Source: Lycocorax pyrrhopterus obiensis
Lineage: Eukaryota > Chordata > Aves > Passeriformes > Paradisaeidae
Length of the DNA: 64,000 bases
Assembly: GCA_014706295.1 (NCBI GenBank)
Contig: JACSVZ010000007.1
Coordinates: 62,073,475-62,137,474 of the forward strand
Direction: 5' to 3'
Below are positions 42,001 to 51,412 of this stretch, piece by piece. The position numbers and the translations under genes are program-made. Numbering within the stretch: position 1 is the first letter of the stretch; each line of letters begins with the position of its first letter. Below the pieces are notes generated by a model. It saw nothing but the letters and a program-made list of their open reading frames with translations, was not told where the DNA came from and ran no database searches.

Positions 42001-45000
42001 GTACGCGGGGCGGGCGGCGGGGACGGGCAGCTCGTGCCTGGGTGGCCACTGCCAGGGGTGCCCGTCTCCCCGCCCAGGGGCCGTGCATCGCCTCAACGGG
42101 AAGGTGAGCGGGAGCCTGAGGGTGGGACGGGCGTCCGTCCGCTTCCAGGACGTGGACCTGCACGCCTACATCGTGGGCAGCGACGGCAGAGCCTACACGG
42201 CCATCAGCGGGGTGCCCCAGCCCGCTGCCCGCGCCCTGCTGCCCCTGCTGCCCGTCGGGGGGCTCTTCGCGTGGCTCTTCGCCCTGGAGGAGCCCGGCTC
42301 TGAGAATGGCTTCAGCATCACCGGTGAGTGGGGATTCGGGATGTGCCATCGCTCCGAGGGGTGTGGCTTCTGCGGGGTGGCTCCTTGGGGTGGGTGGTGA
42401 GGGGTTCAGGGCAGCTCCCGTGGCTTCTCCGATCCCTCTCTCAGCTGGCTGTCACCTCTCGCTGTGAGCCCCCATGGGCGTGCTGAGGGAAGGACGCTTT
42501 GAGGTTGTCCCTACAAATGGTGCCCGTTCCCTTTTCCTGCCCAGGCGCTGAATTCACCCAGAGCCTGGAGGTGACGTTTTACCCCGGCGGGGAGACGGTC
42601 CAGGTCACTCAGACAGCCGAGGGCCTGGGGCCGGACAATTATTTAAGCCTCAGGACACACATCCAGGGCGAGGTGCCCTTCCTGCCGGAGAACGCCACTG
42701 TCCACATCACTCCCTACAAGGAACTCTACTCCTACTCCAGCTCAGGTAAGACCTGTGCTCACCTGCCTTCAGTTCCTCACACACCACCCCTAAATTCCCA
42801 AAAACATCCGAGCCACGTCAACGCTGCCACAATTTTTCCCACATCCCATGGGGTTCTCCGTGTCGTCCGGCAGCCGTGACCTCCTCAGGCCAGCAGGAAT
42901 ACGTGGTGGCCGCGGGCACTGCCAACCAGACCTTGTCCTACCGCCTGCGCCAGAACATCACCTTCTCGGGGTGCCCACACTCGCGGCTGCCGGCGTGGCA
43001 GCAGCTCTCCGTGGCGCGTGCCTTCGCCCTCTTCGACAACCACGAGCATGTCCTGCGCTATGCCCTGGCCGCCCGCATCGGCCCGGCACGAGGTGAGCGC
43101 CAGCACCCACCCCCGGGTGCCAATCCGGGTGCCAGTCCAGGGTGCCAGCCCCCAGCGGGGATGCCGCCATCTCCCGAAGCTGCCGTGTGCTCGCTTTGCC
43201 CAAAATCAGCCAGAAAAGAGGGGTTTTCCAAGCAGTTCGAGCTGCAGCACTGCTGGCACGGTGGGGGTGGCACAGCCGTGGTTCCCTACATGGGACAAAG
43301 GCGGGATGGTCACTCCCTGTGTCTCCCCGATCTCTTATTGCCCCCTACGTCCCTCTGTGCCCACAGACGATGCTGAGAATCCCGGGGTGAGCCCGTGCCA
43401 CGCTGGCACCCACACGTGCGAGGCGCCGGCGCGCTGCCAGCCCGGCGTGGGCACCGAGTACACGTGCGAGTGCACGGCCGGGTACCGCGGGGATGGACGG
43501 GGCTGCCGAGGTCAGCGGGGCCGGGGGCGGGTGCTGGGGGGGAACTGGTGGGTCTGTGTCCCTCAGGCACCAAGGTGGTCAGTGGGATTTGGGATGCCGG
43601 GATGTCACGGCACCCACAGAGCTTCACCAAGTGCGTAGATGAATCGGGGGGGAAACTGAGGCAGGGTGCTGGAGGTCCCTAAGGAAGAGCTCCAGGAGCA
43701 AGTAGAAAAGAGGAGAAAAAAAAAGGAGAGACAGGAAAAAAGCAAAACCAGTGGAAAAAGAATCCCTGCATTGCGTAAATCCAGCCAGCTTTGTTGTTGC
43801 TTTCCTATCACACCAAACTTCACATTGCAAATTTATCTTCCAAATTTGGAGTCCCTTTCCACAAGAAGCTGCCCAGTGCCAGTGAGTTGCACTGCACGGT
43901 GATTCTGGCGAGGAATTAAAGGATCCTGCCTTTCCAAAGGAACCGGTTTCCTTCTCCTGAAATCCCAGATGAAGGGACCAACCTGATCTCTGTAGTTTTA
44001 AATCATAAATAGCCCCAAGTATTGGTGTGCCTGGAACGAATGCTTCTTTATCAAAACTATACACCAAAACCAGCCTTGTTCTTTTTTCCCTTCTATTTTG
44101 AGCTGATCAGAAAGTTAATTCTGTAGTTGATTAAGTTCAGTGGCAGACACGGGATGGGCAACGTGGGGCAGGATATTCCCCATCAGCCCAGGAGCAGCCA
44201 GACCCTGAAGATGGGGGTGTCCCACCACCATCGGGGTGCCCGGTGTCTCCTCCTTTCCCTAGATGTGGACGAGTGCTCCGAGGGCCTGAGCCAGTGTGGC
44301 CCCTTCTCCGTGTGCCTGAACGTGCCGGGCAGTTACCGCTGCGAGTGCCGCGGCGGGTACCGGCCGGCGGGGGACGGGCAGGCGTGTGTGCGTAAGTGCT
44401 GGCCCCAGTCGGGGTGTCCCCATCTCCTGTGCCCCGCGGACGTGCCCTGATCACCCCTCCCCTGTCCCCACAGCGCTGGCACCGGCGAGTGACCCCTGCG
44501 AGGCCGGGCGGCACCCCTGCGCTCCGGGGGACCGGGCGCGGTGCCTGTCCCGCGGCGACGGCCGCGCTACCTGCGAGTGCCTCCCCGGCTACACCGGCGA
44601 CGGCATCCACTGCTCCGGTAAGGTGGGCACGGGAGGGACCCCACGCCACAGCCGCCGGGATGTCCCTGTCCCCGGTGATGCCATCTTCCCCCCGCACAGA
44701 TGTGGATGAGTGTGCCAAGAGCCCGTGTCACCCGGCCGCCACCTGCTACAACACCCCGGGCTCCTTCTCCTGCCGCTGCCAGCCCGGCTACGCGGGCGAC
44801 GGCTTCCAGTGCACGTATGGTGAGGTGCCCGCTCCCCCCGTGCCCTCTCTGCCTGGCACAGCTTCCCCGGCCTCACTCTCTTCTCCTTTTTGGCTTTCCA
44901 GCGGCGGAAGGGAACCCGCAGCGCCTCACGCCCTGCCAGCACGAGCGGATGTACCCGCGGGAGGTGCCACCCCTGGGCGACGGCCACGTGCCCCAGTGCG

Positions 45001-48000
45001 ACGAGCAGGGCCGGTACCGGCCCCTGCAGTGCCACGGCAGCTCCGGGCACTGCTGGTGCGTGGACGCGGCGGGGCAGGAGATCGCCGGCACCCGGACGGC
45101 GCCGGGCACCACCCCCCCACGCTGCGGGAGCCCAGGTCAGTGAGTGACACCCTCCAGGGGTGAGGGGAGCGGGGTTGGGGTCCTTGGGCATCTGGCTGGC
45201 ATCCCAATGGCATCCCACTTCAGTCCAGCCACCAGCAGTGTGGGGACAGTGGGGCCGCAGCGAGGGGAGGGGACCCATAAACTAAACAGCCATAAATTAA
45301 AACATCGTGAGTTTCACCTCAACATAGGAGGAACTTCTTTATGTTGAGGGTGGCAGAGCCCTGGAACAGCTGCCCGGGGAGGGTGTGGAGTCTCCCTCTC
45401 TGGAGACATTCCAAACCCACCTGGACACATTCCTGGGTCACCTGCTCCAGGTGGGGAGGTTGGACTGGAGGATCTCCAGAGGGCCCTTCCAGCCCTAAGG
45501 ATTCTGTGACTCTGTGCCCCTCTGCCCAACCACCCTTCTGCGGCTTCCCTGAGGGCAGGGTGCTCTCAAGTGGGTGCATCGAGGGGTTCCTGGGTGTTTG
45601 GGGTGCCCTGGCCCATGGGGTTACAGTGGCTGTGGCCACTGGGCCACCTCCTGTGTCAACTTGTGGAGGGGACACCTATGGGGTGTGGAGGGAGCTGGAG
45701 TGGGGCAGTCCTGGCCCTCCCCAAACCAAGGGGTGCTGGAAGACTGGGGTGAAGCAGGGCCAAACCCAGGTGCCAAGTGGCTCCAGGGGAGCCGCGTGGC
45801 ACCCCCTGAGCCTGGGGTGGGGGCGTTTGCCGCCGGCAGAGTCCATCCAGCAGCTGACACCCTGCGAACATGCGCGGATGTACCCGCGGGAGGTGCCACC
45901 GGGGCCTTCACCCGTGGGCGACGGCCACGTGCCCCAGTGCGACGAGCAGGGCCAGTACCGGCCCCTGCAGTGCCACGGCAGCTCCGGGCACTGCTGGTGC
46001 GTGGACGCGGCGGGGCAGGAGATCGCCGGCACCCGGACGGCGCCGGGCACCACCCCCCCACGCTGCGGGAGCCCAGGTCAGTGCCCAGGGGAGCATCCTC
46101 GGCGTGGGGGCACAGCCAGCAGGGGAGAGGGGGACACGGGACAGGGGGTGACCGTCACCTTCCCCATGCCAGAGCCCACGGAGCGGCCCCCCAGCATGTG
46201 CGAGCGCTGGCGGCAGAGTTTGCTGGAGCACTACGGGGGCAGCCCCCGCGGGGACCAGTACGTGCCACAGTGTGATGCCAGCGGGGACTTCACCCCGCTG
46301 CAGTGCCACGGGGACAGCGGCTACTGCTGGTGCGTGGAGCAGAGCGGCCGCGAGATCCCGGGGACGCGCTCCGAGCCCGGCACCACCCCACCCTGTAAGC
46401 GCCCGGCGCCCCAAAGTGACCCTGCCACACCTCCGGCTCCGGCGCCGCGCCCCACGCCGGGTGCGGTGCCGAGGGGACAACGCTCCCTGAGCCATCTCTG
46501 TCCCCTCCGACGTGCCAGGTCTGCCCAGTGTCGCCCCGCCCAGTGTCCGGCCCGAGCCCCGGCCGGACGTGTCCCCACCGGCCACGGGGACGTTTCTGCT
46601 CTACGCCCAGGGCCAGCAGATCGGGTACCTCCCGCTGAACGGCACCCGGCTGCAGAAGGAGGCGGCCAAGACCCTGCTCTCCCTGCATGTACGGTATCCT
46701 CGGGATGGGGATGGGGTGCAGGAATGCCCGAGGGAGTTTGGGACAGGCTGGTGCTGCCACTCGGTGCTTTCACCTCTCTCTGAACCGCTTGTCTGAGCTG
46801 TCAGAGTTTGGGGGGTCACCTCTTGAGGGTTGATGTTGGTGTTTGGGGACATTGGCTGTGCCGGCTGCCTTGGTGGCACTTTGGACAAGTGACAGGACAA
46901 AGGGAATGGCTTCCCAATGACAGAGGGCAGGGTTAGATGGGATATTGGGATGAAATTATTAACTGGGGGGTGCTGAGGCCCTGGCACAGGGTGCCCAGAG
47001 AAGCTGGGGCTGCCCCTGGATCCCTGGAAGTGTCCAAGGCCTGGTTGGAGCAGCCTGGGATAGTGGAAGGTGTCCCTGCCCATGGCAGGGGGTGGAACTG
47101 AATCATCTTTAAGGCCCCTTCCAGCCCAAGCCATTCTGGGATCCTATGGATTCTATTTTCACCTCCCTCCAGCCGTCCCCAGCAGAAAGGCAGGTCCCAG
47201 ACAGGTCCCAGGCCTGGGACTGCTCACAAAGGGAAGGAGTTCAGGAGCTCCCAGAGCTCTCTGGGGTTGGTCACAGCCCAGACTTCCAGCTGCAGGGCTC
47301 TGCTGCAGACTTCCCTTTTTTCCTTCCTCGGACTCCCCTTGGACCGTGTCCATGTGCATCTCCAGCCAGGCCAGACCCAGGCAGAGGAATGTTGAAATCT
47401 GGGCCACGACCCTCCCTGCACCCTGGGGAAGCGAAAGACCTTGCCAAGTATTCCCTCTCCCCATCCTGAAGGTCATTCCCTAGGCTGGCTTCACTCTTGG
47501 AGCAGCCTCTCCTTGAGGCAAAGGGTTCAAATCCATCTGGATGTGGGCGTGAGCCTGCACCAGCTGCCCTAAAATCCTCTGCTGTGGGATTCAGCTGGGA
47601 GGGTGCAGTGGGAACCCGTCAGAGGCAGGCGGGTTTTGCTGGGGAAATGGGATTTGAGTGTCACTCCCCACTTGCAGCGTGTCCCAGGCAGCTGCTGGGA
47701 TGAGGAAGCTCATGGATCCTCCTGGCAGGATCTCACGCCGTGTCCCTCTCCCGACCCCGGCAGGGCTCCATCGTGGTGGGGATCGACTACGACTGCCGGG
47801 AGAAGATGATCTACTGGACCGACGTGGCCGGCCGGACCATCAGCCGGGCGGGCCTGGAGCCAGGCTCCGAGCCAGAGACCATCATCAGCTCAGGTGTGCT
47901 CCTGTCCCCAGCACCACCTGCCCAAAGCCACATCTGCTGTTCCCACCGCAGCTCCGGGCTCCTCCCATCCCTCGGCTTCGGCCTGGGGATTCCTGAGGGA

Positions 48001-50405
48001 TCCCGGAGCAGCACTTCCCTGAGCGTGGCCATCCCCCACCAGGGCTCATCAGCCCCGAGGGCCTGGCCGTGGACCACCTGCGCCGGGCCATGTTCTGGAC
48101 GGACAGCGGCCTGGACAGGATCGAGCGGGCGCGGCTGGACGGCTCCGAGCGCCGCGTGCTCTTCGACACCGAGCTCGTCAACCCCCGCGCCATCGCCGTG
48201 GACCCCGTCCGAGGGTGAGCAGCAAAAATCCCACAGGGATTCGGACACGGGGCTTTGCAAGGTGCAAAACTTCGAGGCCCCGTGCTGACCCGGCACACCC
48301 TGTAGGAGGGATTGGCTCTGTTCCCCAGCCCCTCTTTTTGTTTAATCATTCAGGATTTGGCTCAAGCTGCTGTTTCAGTATCAGGATGTAGGTTATTTGG
48401 AAAAGCTTTGGAAACACAGGCCGTGCCTCCAGGGTGCTGTTGGGATACAGAATGTGCTACTCCTAAGGCTCGCCCTCGTTGAGGAGCCGCAGTTTGGGTC
48501 ATAAACATGTTTGATATCGTTCTGCTTTGCTTGGAGAGGTTTTTTCCCAATCAAATAAAGCTGGTTCAGGCACTGATAAGGGGAAAACCAGGCCTTGCTC
48601 CTGGCAAGAACCAGGATAATCTCCCACCACTCCTTACTGTTGTGTGCCCTGTTTGTGCATTATCTCCCAAGCAACCTTTACTGGACGGACTGGAATCGTG
48701 AAGCTCCCAAAATCGAAACTTCCACTGTCAACGGAGCCAACAGGAGGGTCCTGGTGCACACAGACATTGGTTTGCCCAATGGCCTGACTTTTGACCCCTT
48801 CTCCAAGCTGCTGTGTTGGGCAGACGCAGGTAATGTCCCCAAGGATGGGCCAGAAAATGTCACACTGAGCTTTGAGGGAAAACCTCGGTGTCTTCAGCCC
48901 AGTGCTATCTTTGGGCTTCACTGCTGTGCCAGGCAAGGTTTAGATTGGATTTTAGGAAATATTTCTTCATGGAAAATGTTGTTGCTCAGGGCAGTGGTGG
49001 AGTCCTTGTTCCTGGAGGGATTTCAAAGCCATGTGGATGTGGCACCTGGGGACATGGGACGGTGGTGGCCTTGGCAGTGCTGGGAAATGGCTGGACTTGG
49101 TCCTAGAGGATTTTTCCAACCTAAATGTTATGATTCTACATCTTTAGGCCGAAAAGCTGTTTCAAAACATAATAAATCAGGAAAAGGCTCTTCCCCCAGA
49201 GGGTGCTGGGCACTGCCCAGGCTCCCCAGGGAATGGGCACGGCCCCGAGGCTGCCAGAGCTCCAGGAGCGTTTGGGCAACACTCCCAGGGATGCCCAGGG
49301 TGGGGTTGTTGGGGTGTCTGTGCAGGGCCAGGAGCTGGGCTGGGTGACCCCTGTGAGTCCGTGAAATACAAAGAACATATTTGGTGTGGCATTTTCAGTG
49401 GGATGGGGAATATTTTGCGTTTGAACAGGCACCAAGCACCTGGAATGCACATTCCCGGACGGCACAGGCCGGCGCGTCATCCAGAGCAACCTCAACTACC
49501 CCTTCAGCATCATCAGCTACGCCAACCACTTCTACCACACGGACTGGAGACGGTGAGCAGGGAAAAACCCGACCCCTGCACGGCCGGGAATGCTGAGCTC
49601 TCCTCCCTGAGAGGAATCCCAGCCTGCTCCCAAATCCTGGAGCTTCCCCAGAGCTCTCGTGGGTCTCTGCAGAGCTGAAAGCGGCTTCAGCAACATCTGC
49701 TTGTAAATCTCAGCACGGAGCAGTTGTTTAGACACAAGCCCAGCTCCCTGGGAGGGATAGAACAGTGGTTTGGGGGTGTTTTTTTAAGCTAAAACTTGGC
49801 TCAAGTGTGTGGATCTAGCTTAGGTCCAAGGAAAGATCCTGTCCTCAGCCGTTCCCTTTGCCTCGGCAGCAGGAACTCGCCTCTATTCCCACTCCAGCTG
49901 GAAGCGCTCACAACTCCCATCCAACCTTAGATTACAACAAACACTTAAGGGCTTGCCACGCTTGGAGGAGACTCTCAGGGAGATAATCTCTCCTTGGAAG
50001 GCTCTTTTCTGTGGCTGCCTCACCAGAGAGAAATGCACTGAATGAGCTGGAGGAGGATTTTACTGGGCAAATTTCTTTCCACTTGTCCTGCAGGTGTTTG
50101 GACCAAGCTTTTCAGCTGCCTGTTCTTAAAACACACTTAAAGAGGGGGGGGAAAAAAGTTTCATAGGTGAATAAAACACTTCTTTTTTCACCAGGGATGG
50201 GGTGATAGCTGTCAATAAAGAAACTGGCTCCTTCACTGATGAGTATCTTCCAGAGCAGCGCTCCCACCTCTATGGGATAACAGCAGTTTATCCCTACTGC
50301 CCTGGAGGTAAAACCCACCCAAACCCCATCCCCTTGTGAATTCTGACAGCTGCTGGCTGCCTGACGCACTAAAAATCTCCATTTCTCCCTGCAGCCAGGA
50401 AATAG
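35831..50405 (+). CDS. NID2: Nidogen-2 (22 coding exons; one apparent single-base frameshift in exon 5)
   Basis: A secreted basement-membrane glycoprotein that links laminin and collagen IV networks and binds perlecan. Exons: 35831-36031, 36727-37035, 40409-40641, 40844-41172, 41852-42000, 42078-42323, 42545-42745, 42874-43092, 43367-43510, 44263-44391, 44474-44617, 44700-44819, 44902-45135, 45840-46076, 46173-46394, 46519-46688, 47764-47893, 48043-48214, 48672-48829, 49429-49552, 50195-50307, 50395-50405. All use GT/AG sites and phases agree. They total 3995 nt, one base short of an intact frame; allowing for it the protein would be about 1331 residues (human about 1375). Domain order: signal peptide, NIDO, short linker, EGF, G2 beta-barrel, four EGF modules, three thyroglobulin type-1 modules (two are usual), YWTD propeller, C-end CPGARK. 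The linker between NIDO and the first EGF is about half the mammalian length. The gene has the same neighbours as in mammals. Confidence 0.95.
36040..36420 (+). repeat. Pyrimidine-rich intron segment with (CTC)n
   Basis: The first part of NID2 intron 1 is strongly C/T-rich. It includes degenerate 'ccctccatcttc' modules and a pure CTC/TCC run at 36321-36355. Confidence 0.85.
36727..37035 (+). CDS. NID2: NID2 exon 2: NIDO domain, first part
   Basis: 103 codons in phase 0 after CTCCCTGCAG. It begins [19 protein letters not shown], nearly identical to mammalian nidogen-2, and continues [12 protein letters not shown]. The donor is AAG|GTGAGG. Confidence 0.95.
37322..37552 (+). mobile_element. CR1 LINE 3' end, NID2 intron 2
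   Basis: Sense CR1 with 'gtgcccagagaagctgtggc', 'ggaagtgtccaaggccaggc' and the tail 'caacccaaaccattctggga'. Confidence 0.92.
37553..39859 (+). other. NID2 intron 2, unique part
   Basis: The largest NID2 intron (37036-40408). Apart from two CR1 copies in opposite orientations the sequence is unique and includes a CpG-rich stretch at 38980-39480. No additional exon is evident. Confidence 0.5.
39860..40248 (-). mobile_element. CR1 LINE 3' part, NID2 intron 2
   Basis: Antisense CR1 of about 390 bp: 'ggaattgtttgggttggaag', 'cttggacacttccagggatc', 'ttcccagtgccagagggcag'-type complement and 'ctctccagctctcctggagc'. Confidence 0.93.
40409..40641 (+). CDS. NID2: NID2 exon 3: NIDO domain, middle
   Basis: 233 nt. 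It starts [20 protein letters not shown] and contains the highly conserved [20 protein letters not shown]. Its last two bases join the next exon to complete an arginine codon. Confidence 0.95.
40844..41172 (+). CDS. NID2: NID2 exon 4: NIDO end and linker
   Basis: 329 nt. It starts in [16 protein letters not shown], the end of NIDO, then a Ser/Pro/Gly-rich linker of roughly 90 residues without the long acidic stretch of mammalian nidogen-2. The donor is GATG|GTGAGC. Confidence 0.92.
41852..42000 (+). CDS. NID2: NID2 exon 5: EGF-like 1, interrupted by a one-base deletion
   Basis: 149 nt where 150 would keep frame. The first part reads [20 protein letters not shown]; the second part, [15 protein letters not shown]... 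to CLPEG, is in the next frame. The break falls at about 41909-41913. Both halves match the mammalian EGF module closely and splice sites on both sides are intact, so the exon is real. Either one base is missing from the assembly or the allele is broken. Confidence 0.88.
42078..42323 (+). CDS. NID2: NID2 exon 6: G2F (nidogen G2) domain, first part
   Basis: 82 codons, phase 1 at both ends. It includes [30 protein letters not shown] and GSENGFSIT, typical of the nidogen G2 beta-barrel that binds collagen IV and perlecan. Intron 5 is only 77 bp. Confidence 0.95.
42545..42745 (+). CDS. NID2: NID2 exon 7: G2F domain, middle
   Basis: 67 codons, phase 1 at both ends: [35 protein letters not shown] and [11 protein letters not shown]. 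An NAT sequon is present. Confidence 0.95.
42874..43092 (+). CDS. NID2: NID2 exon 8: G2F domain, end
   Basis: 73 codons, phase 1 at both ends: [16 protein letters not shown] and [20 protein letters not shown]. Sequons NQT and NIT correspond to those in mammals. Confidence 0.94.
43367..43510 (+). CDS. NID2: NID2 exon 9: EGF-like 2 with RGD
   Basis: 48 codons, phase 1 at both ends, with six cysteines of an EGF module and the end [14 protein letters not shown]. The RGD is at 43486-43494, where nidogen-1 also has an RGD and human nidogen-2 (as I recall it) has QGD. Confidence 0.94.
43660..44150 (+). other. AT-rich insert-like segment in NID2 intron 9
   Basis: About 490 bp of clearly A/T-rich, CpG-poor sequence starting near 'gggaaactgaggcagggtgc' inside an otherwise GC-rich gene. 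Its composition resembles the RTRAF side of the window and suggests an inserted or retained element, but I cannot match it to a family. Confidence 0.4.
44263..44391 (+). CDS. NID2: NID2 exon 10: calcium-binding EGF-like 3
   Basis: 43 codons, phase 1 at both ends. It begins [20 protein letters not shown], a calcium-binding EGF start, followed by [13 protein letters not shown]. Confidence 0.95.
44474..44617 (+). CDS. NID2: NID2 exon 11: EGF-like 4
   Basis: 48 codons, phase 1 at both ends. [18 protein letters not shown]...[14 protein letters not shown]. Intron 10 is only 82 bp. Confidence 0.95.
44700..44819 (+). CDS. NID2: NID2 exon 12: calcium-binding EGF-like 5
   Basis: 40 codons, phase 1 at both ends: [19 protein letters not shown] then [19 protein letters not shown], nearly identical to mammalian nidogen-2. 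Confidence 0.96.
44902..45135 (+). CDS. NID2: NID2 exon 13: thyroglobulin type-1 module A
   Basis: 78 codons, phase 1 at both ends: [49 protein letters not shown]. From about 44946 to the donor it is almost identical to exon 14, differing by a 12-nt length difference and one or a few bases. The flanking introns are unrelated. Confidence 0.9.
45308..45518 (+). mobile_element. CR1 LINE 3' end, NID2 intron 13 (classical type)
   Basis: Sense CR1 of the type first known from chicken: 'ggaacttctttatgttgagg', 'gtgtggagtctccctctctg', 'ttggactggaggatctccag' and the tail 'aaggattctgtgactctgtg'. Confidence 0.92.
45840..46076 (+). CDS. NID2: NID2 exon 14: thyroglobulin type-1 module A' (near-copy of exon 13)
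   Basis: 79 codons, phase 1 at both ends: [51 protein letters not shown]. It keeps four extra codons relative to exon 13 and is the better match to the first mammalian module at its start (LTPCE). Identity to exon 13 includes synonymous sites and the GTCAGTG donor, then stops. Confidence 0.9.
46173..46394 (+). CDS. NID2: NID2 exon 15: thyroglobulin type-1 module B
   Basis: 74 codons, phase 1 at both ends: [58 protein letters not shown]. This corresponds to the second mammalian thyroglobulin module. Confidence 0.95.
46519..46688 (+). CDS. NID2: NID2 exon 16: linker to beta-propeller
   Basis: 170 nt: [11 protein letters not shown], then [20 protein letters not shown] and [11 protein letters not shown], almost as in mammals. 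The donor is CAT|GTACGG, a less common but valid sequence. Confidence 0.94.
46882..47155 (+). mobile_element. CR1 LINE 3' end, NID2 intron 16
   Basis: Sense CR1: 'gggaatggcttcccaatgac', 'gtgcccagagaagctggggc', 'ccttccagcccaagccattc' and the tail 'tgggatcctatgga'. Confidence 0.9.
47764..47893 (+). CDS. NID2: NID2 exon 17: YWTD beta-propeller, blade 1
   Basis: 130 nt: [39 protein letters not shown]. The YWTD motif of LDL-receptor class B repeats is intact. The nidogen G3 propeller binds the laminin gamma-1 chain. Confidence 0.95.
48043..48214 (+). CDS. NID2: NID2 exon 18: YWTD beta-propeller
   Basis: 172 nt: [55 protein letters not shown] replaces YWTD in this blade. Confidence 0.95.
48290..48671 (+). 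other. NID2 intron 18, AT-richer part
   Basis: Unique, AT-richer intronic sequence with 'ttttttcccaatcaaataaa' near 48540. No further element is recognised. Confidence 0.4.
48672..48829 (+). CDS. NID2: NID2 exon 19: YWTD beta-propeller
   Basis: 158 nt: [45 protein letters not shown]. The acceptor is CTCCCAAG, weaker than a typical pyrimidine-rich site. Confidence 0.95.
48920..49138 (+). mobile_element. CR1 LINE 3' end (second subfamily), NID2 intron 19
   Basis: Sense CR1: 'caggcaaggtttagattgga', 'atgtggatgtggcacctggg'-like words and the tail 'ttttccaacctaaatgttat'...'gattctac'. Confidence 0.9.
49165..49362 (+). mobile_element. CR1 LINE 3' fragment (third subfamily), NID2 intron 19
   Basis: Sense CR1 related to 30003-30252: 'aataaatcaggaaaaggctc', 'agagggtgctgggcactgcc', 'gaggctgccagagctccagg', ending at 'ccctgtgagtccgtg' without its terminal tail. 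It lies directly behind a different CR1 copy. Confidence 0.88.
49429..49552 (+). CDS. NID2: NID2 exon 20: YWTD beta-propeller
   Basis: 124 nt: [40 protein letters not shown]. Ends two bases into an arginine codon. Confidence 0.95.
50195..50307 (+). CDS. NID2: NID2 exon 21: propeller end
   Basis: 113 nt: [37 protein letters not shown], closely matching the mammalian C-terminal region. Confidence 0.95.
50395..50405 (+). CDS. NID2: NID2 exon 22: last codons
   Basis: Eleven coding bases after CCCTGCAG complete an alanine codon and give Arg-Lys-stop (TAG, 50403-50405), matching the ...RK end of mammalian nidogen-2. The rest of the exon is 3'UTR. Confidence 0.9.
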
Positions 50406-51165
50406 CAACTCCAATTTCAAGGAAACAACAATCTTTGCACCCAGGAGAGTTTCAGACCCACTGAACTGTCACTGCATACAAGGGGGGGAAAGTCCCTCAC
50501 CGAGGCCAAAGAATGAAGTGCCCTGCTTTCCTGCAAAAGATTTTCAAGTATTTTTTCCAGTTATACCTCAAGACTTTACTACTGTATTTTTTTACCAAGT
50601 GGAAAACATTGAGATATCACCAAAAAAAAGGAAAAAAAGGGTCCTGGGAAGCTCAAGCCATGACTCAAACTCTTGCTTTGTGCAAGATTTAAAATGTAGC
50701 TTTTTTTTTTTTACTCCCATGTTTTTTATTGGAAGAAGGATGGATTCGTTTTTCATCGTTCTGACAATCTGCCCAAGAGGTCCTTTTATCCAAAATCAAT
50801 TAAGTGCCTGTGGGAAGCTGTGGATGCAGTAAATTGCTGGGTCTAAATAACCACCAGCCCTGAAGCCAGAGACTGTGTGTGCGCTCCAAAATCCTGCGGA
50901 ACGGGGATGGGATGTGGCAAAGGCATTGAAGATTTTTCCAGAGGATGATTCTGTGTTTTCACCACTGCCTCCATGCATGTCTTTTAGTATTTATATTAGA
51001 AGAATATGCTAGAATTGATCTGTTCATGCTTGTTGGGTCTTCCAAGTGCCTTCCTAGACCTGCCCAGTGTAGAGCAAGGCATGTTCAGAAATACCAGTTA
51101 CGTTGTAATGCTTCACTTTTTCTAGGTTACTTCCATAACTGAATAAAAAAGGTTGGTTTAAGTTT
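50406..51165 (+). other. NID2: NID2 3' untranslated region
   Basis: About 760 nt from the stop to just past the polyadenylation signal. It is AT-rich, with T-rich runs at 50586-50592 and 50699-50712. It marks the change from GC-rich to AT-rich composition. Confidence 0.75.
51142..51147 (+). terminator. NID2 polyadenylation signal (AATAAA)
   Basis: AATAAA followed within 30 nt by the GT-rich 'ggttggtttaagtttccctt', a typical cleavage-site context. Confidence 0.75.
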
Positions 51166-51406
51166 CCCTTTGGATTCAGTTTTTCAATATTTCAGTGGCA
51201 GGGGGATATTTCAGCATGGGGAAGCAGCAAGCAAGCCAGGAGCAAGCTGTTCCTAGGGCAGGACCTCAGGAAAAGAAGGTTTTATGTAACATTCCCCTCA
51301 CCACAAAGCCAAACACAATGAAAAAGAGACACAGAAAAAAAAAAAAAGAGTCCTATTTGCCAACTCAGAGCTCACCAAAACAATCTGTCTGTTTCCCTCA
51401 ATTTCA

Positions 51407-51412
51407 TTTATT
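51407..51412 (-). terminator. RTRAF polyadenylation signal (AATAAA)
   Basis: TTTATT on the plus strand, about 165 nt downstream of the RTRAF stop codon on the minus strand. The two convergent signals (51142 and 51412) are only about 260 bp apart. Confidence 0.7.

Noticed and set aside
45341..46783. A 480-codon plus-strand frame across NID2 exons 14-16
   Set aside because: It reads through introns and the CR1 copy. The conserved thyroglobulin modules are bounded by clear splice sites, so they are annotated as separate exons.
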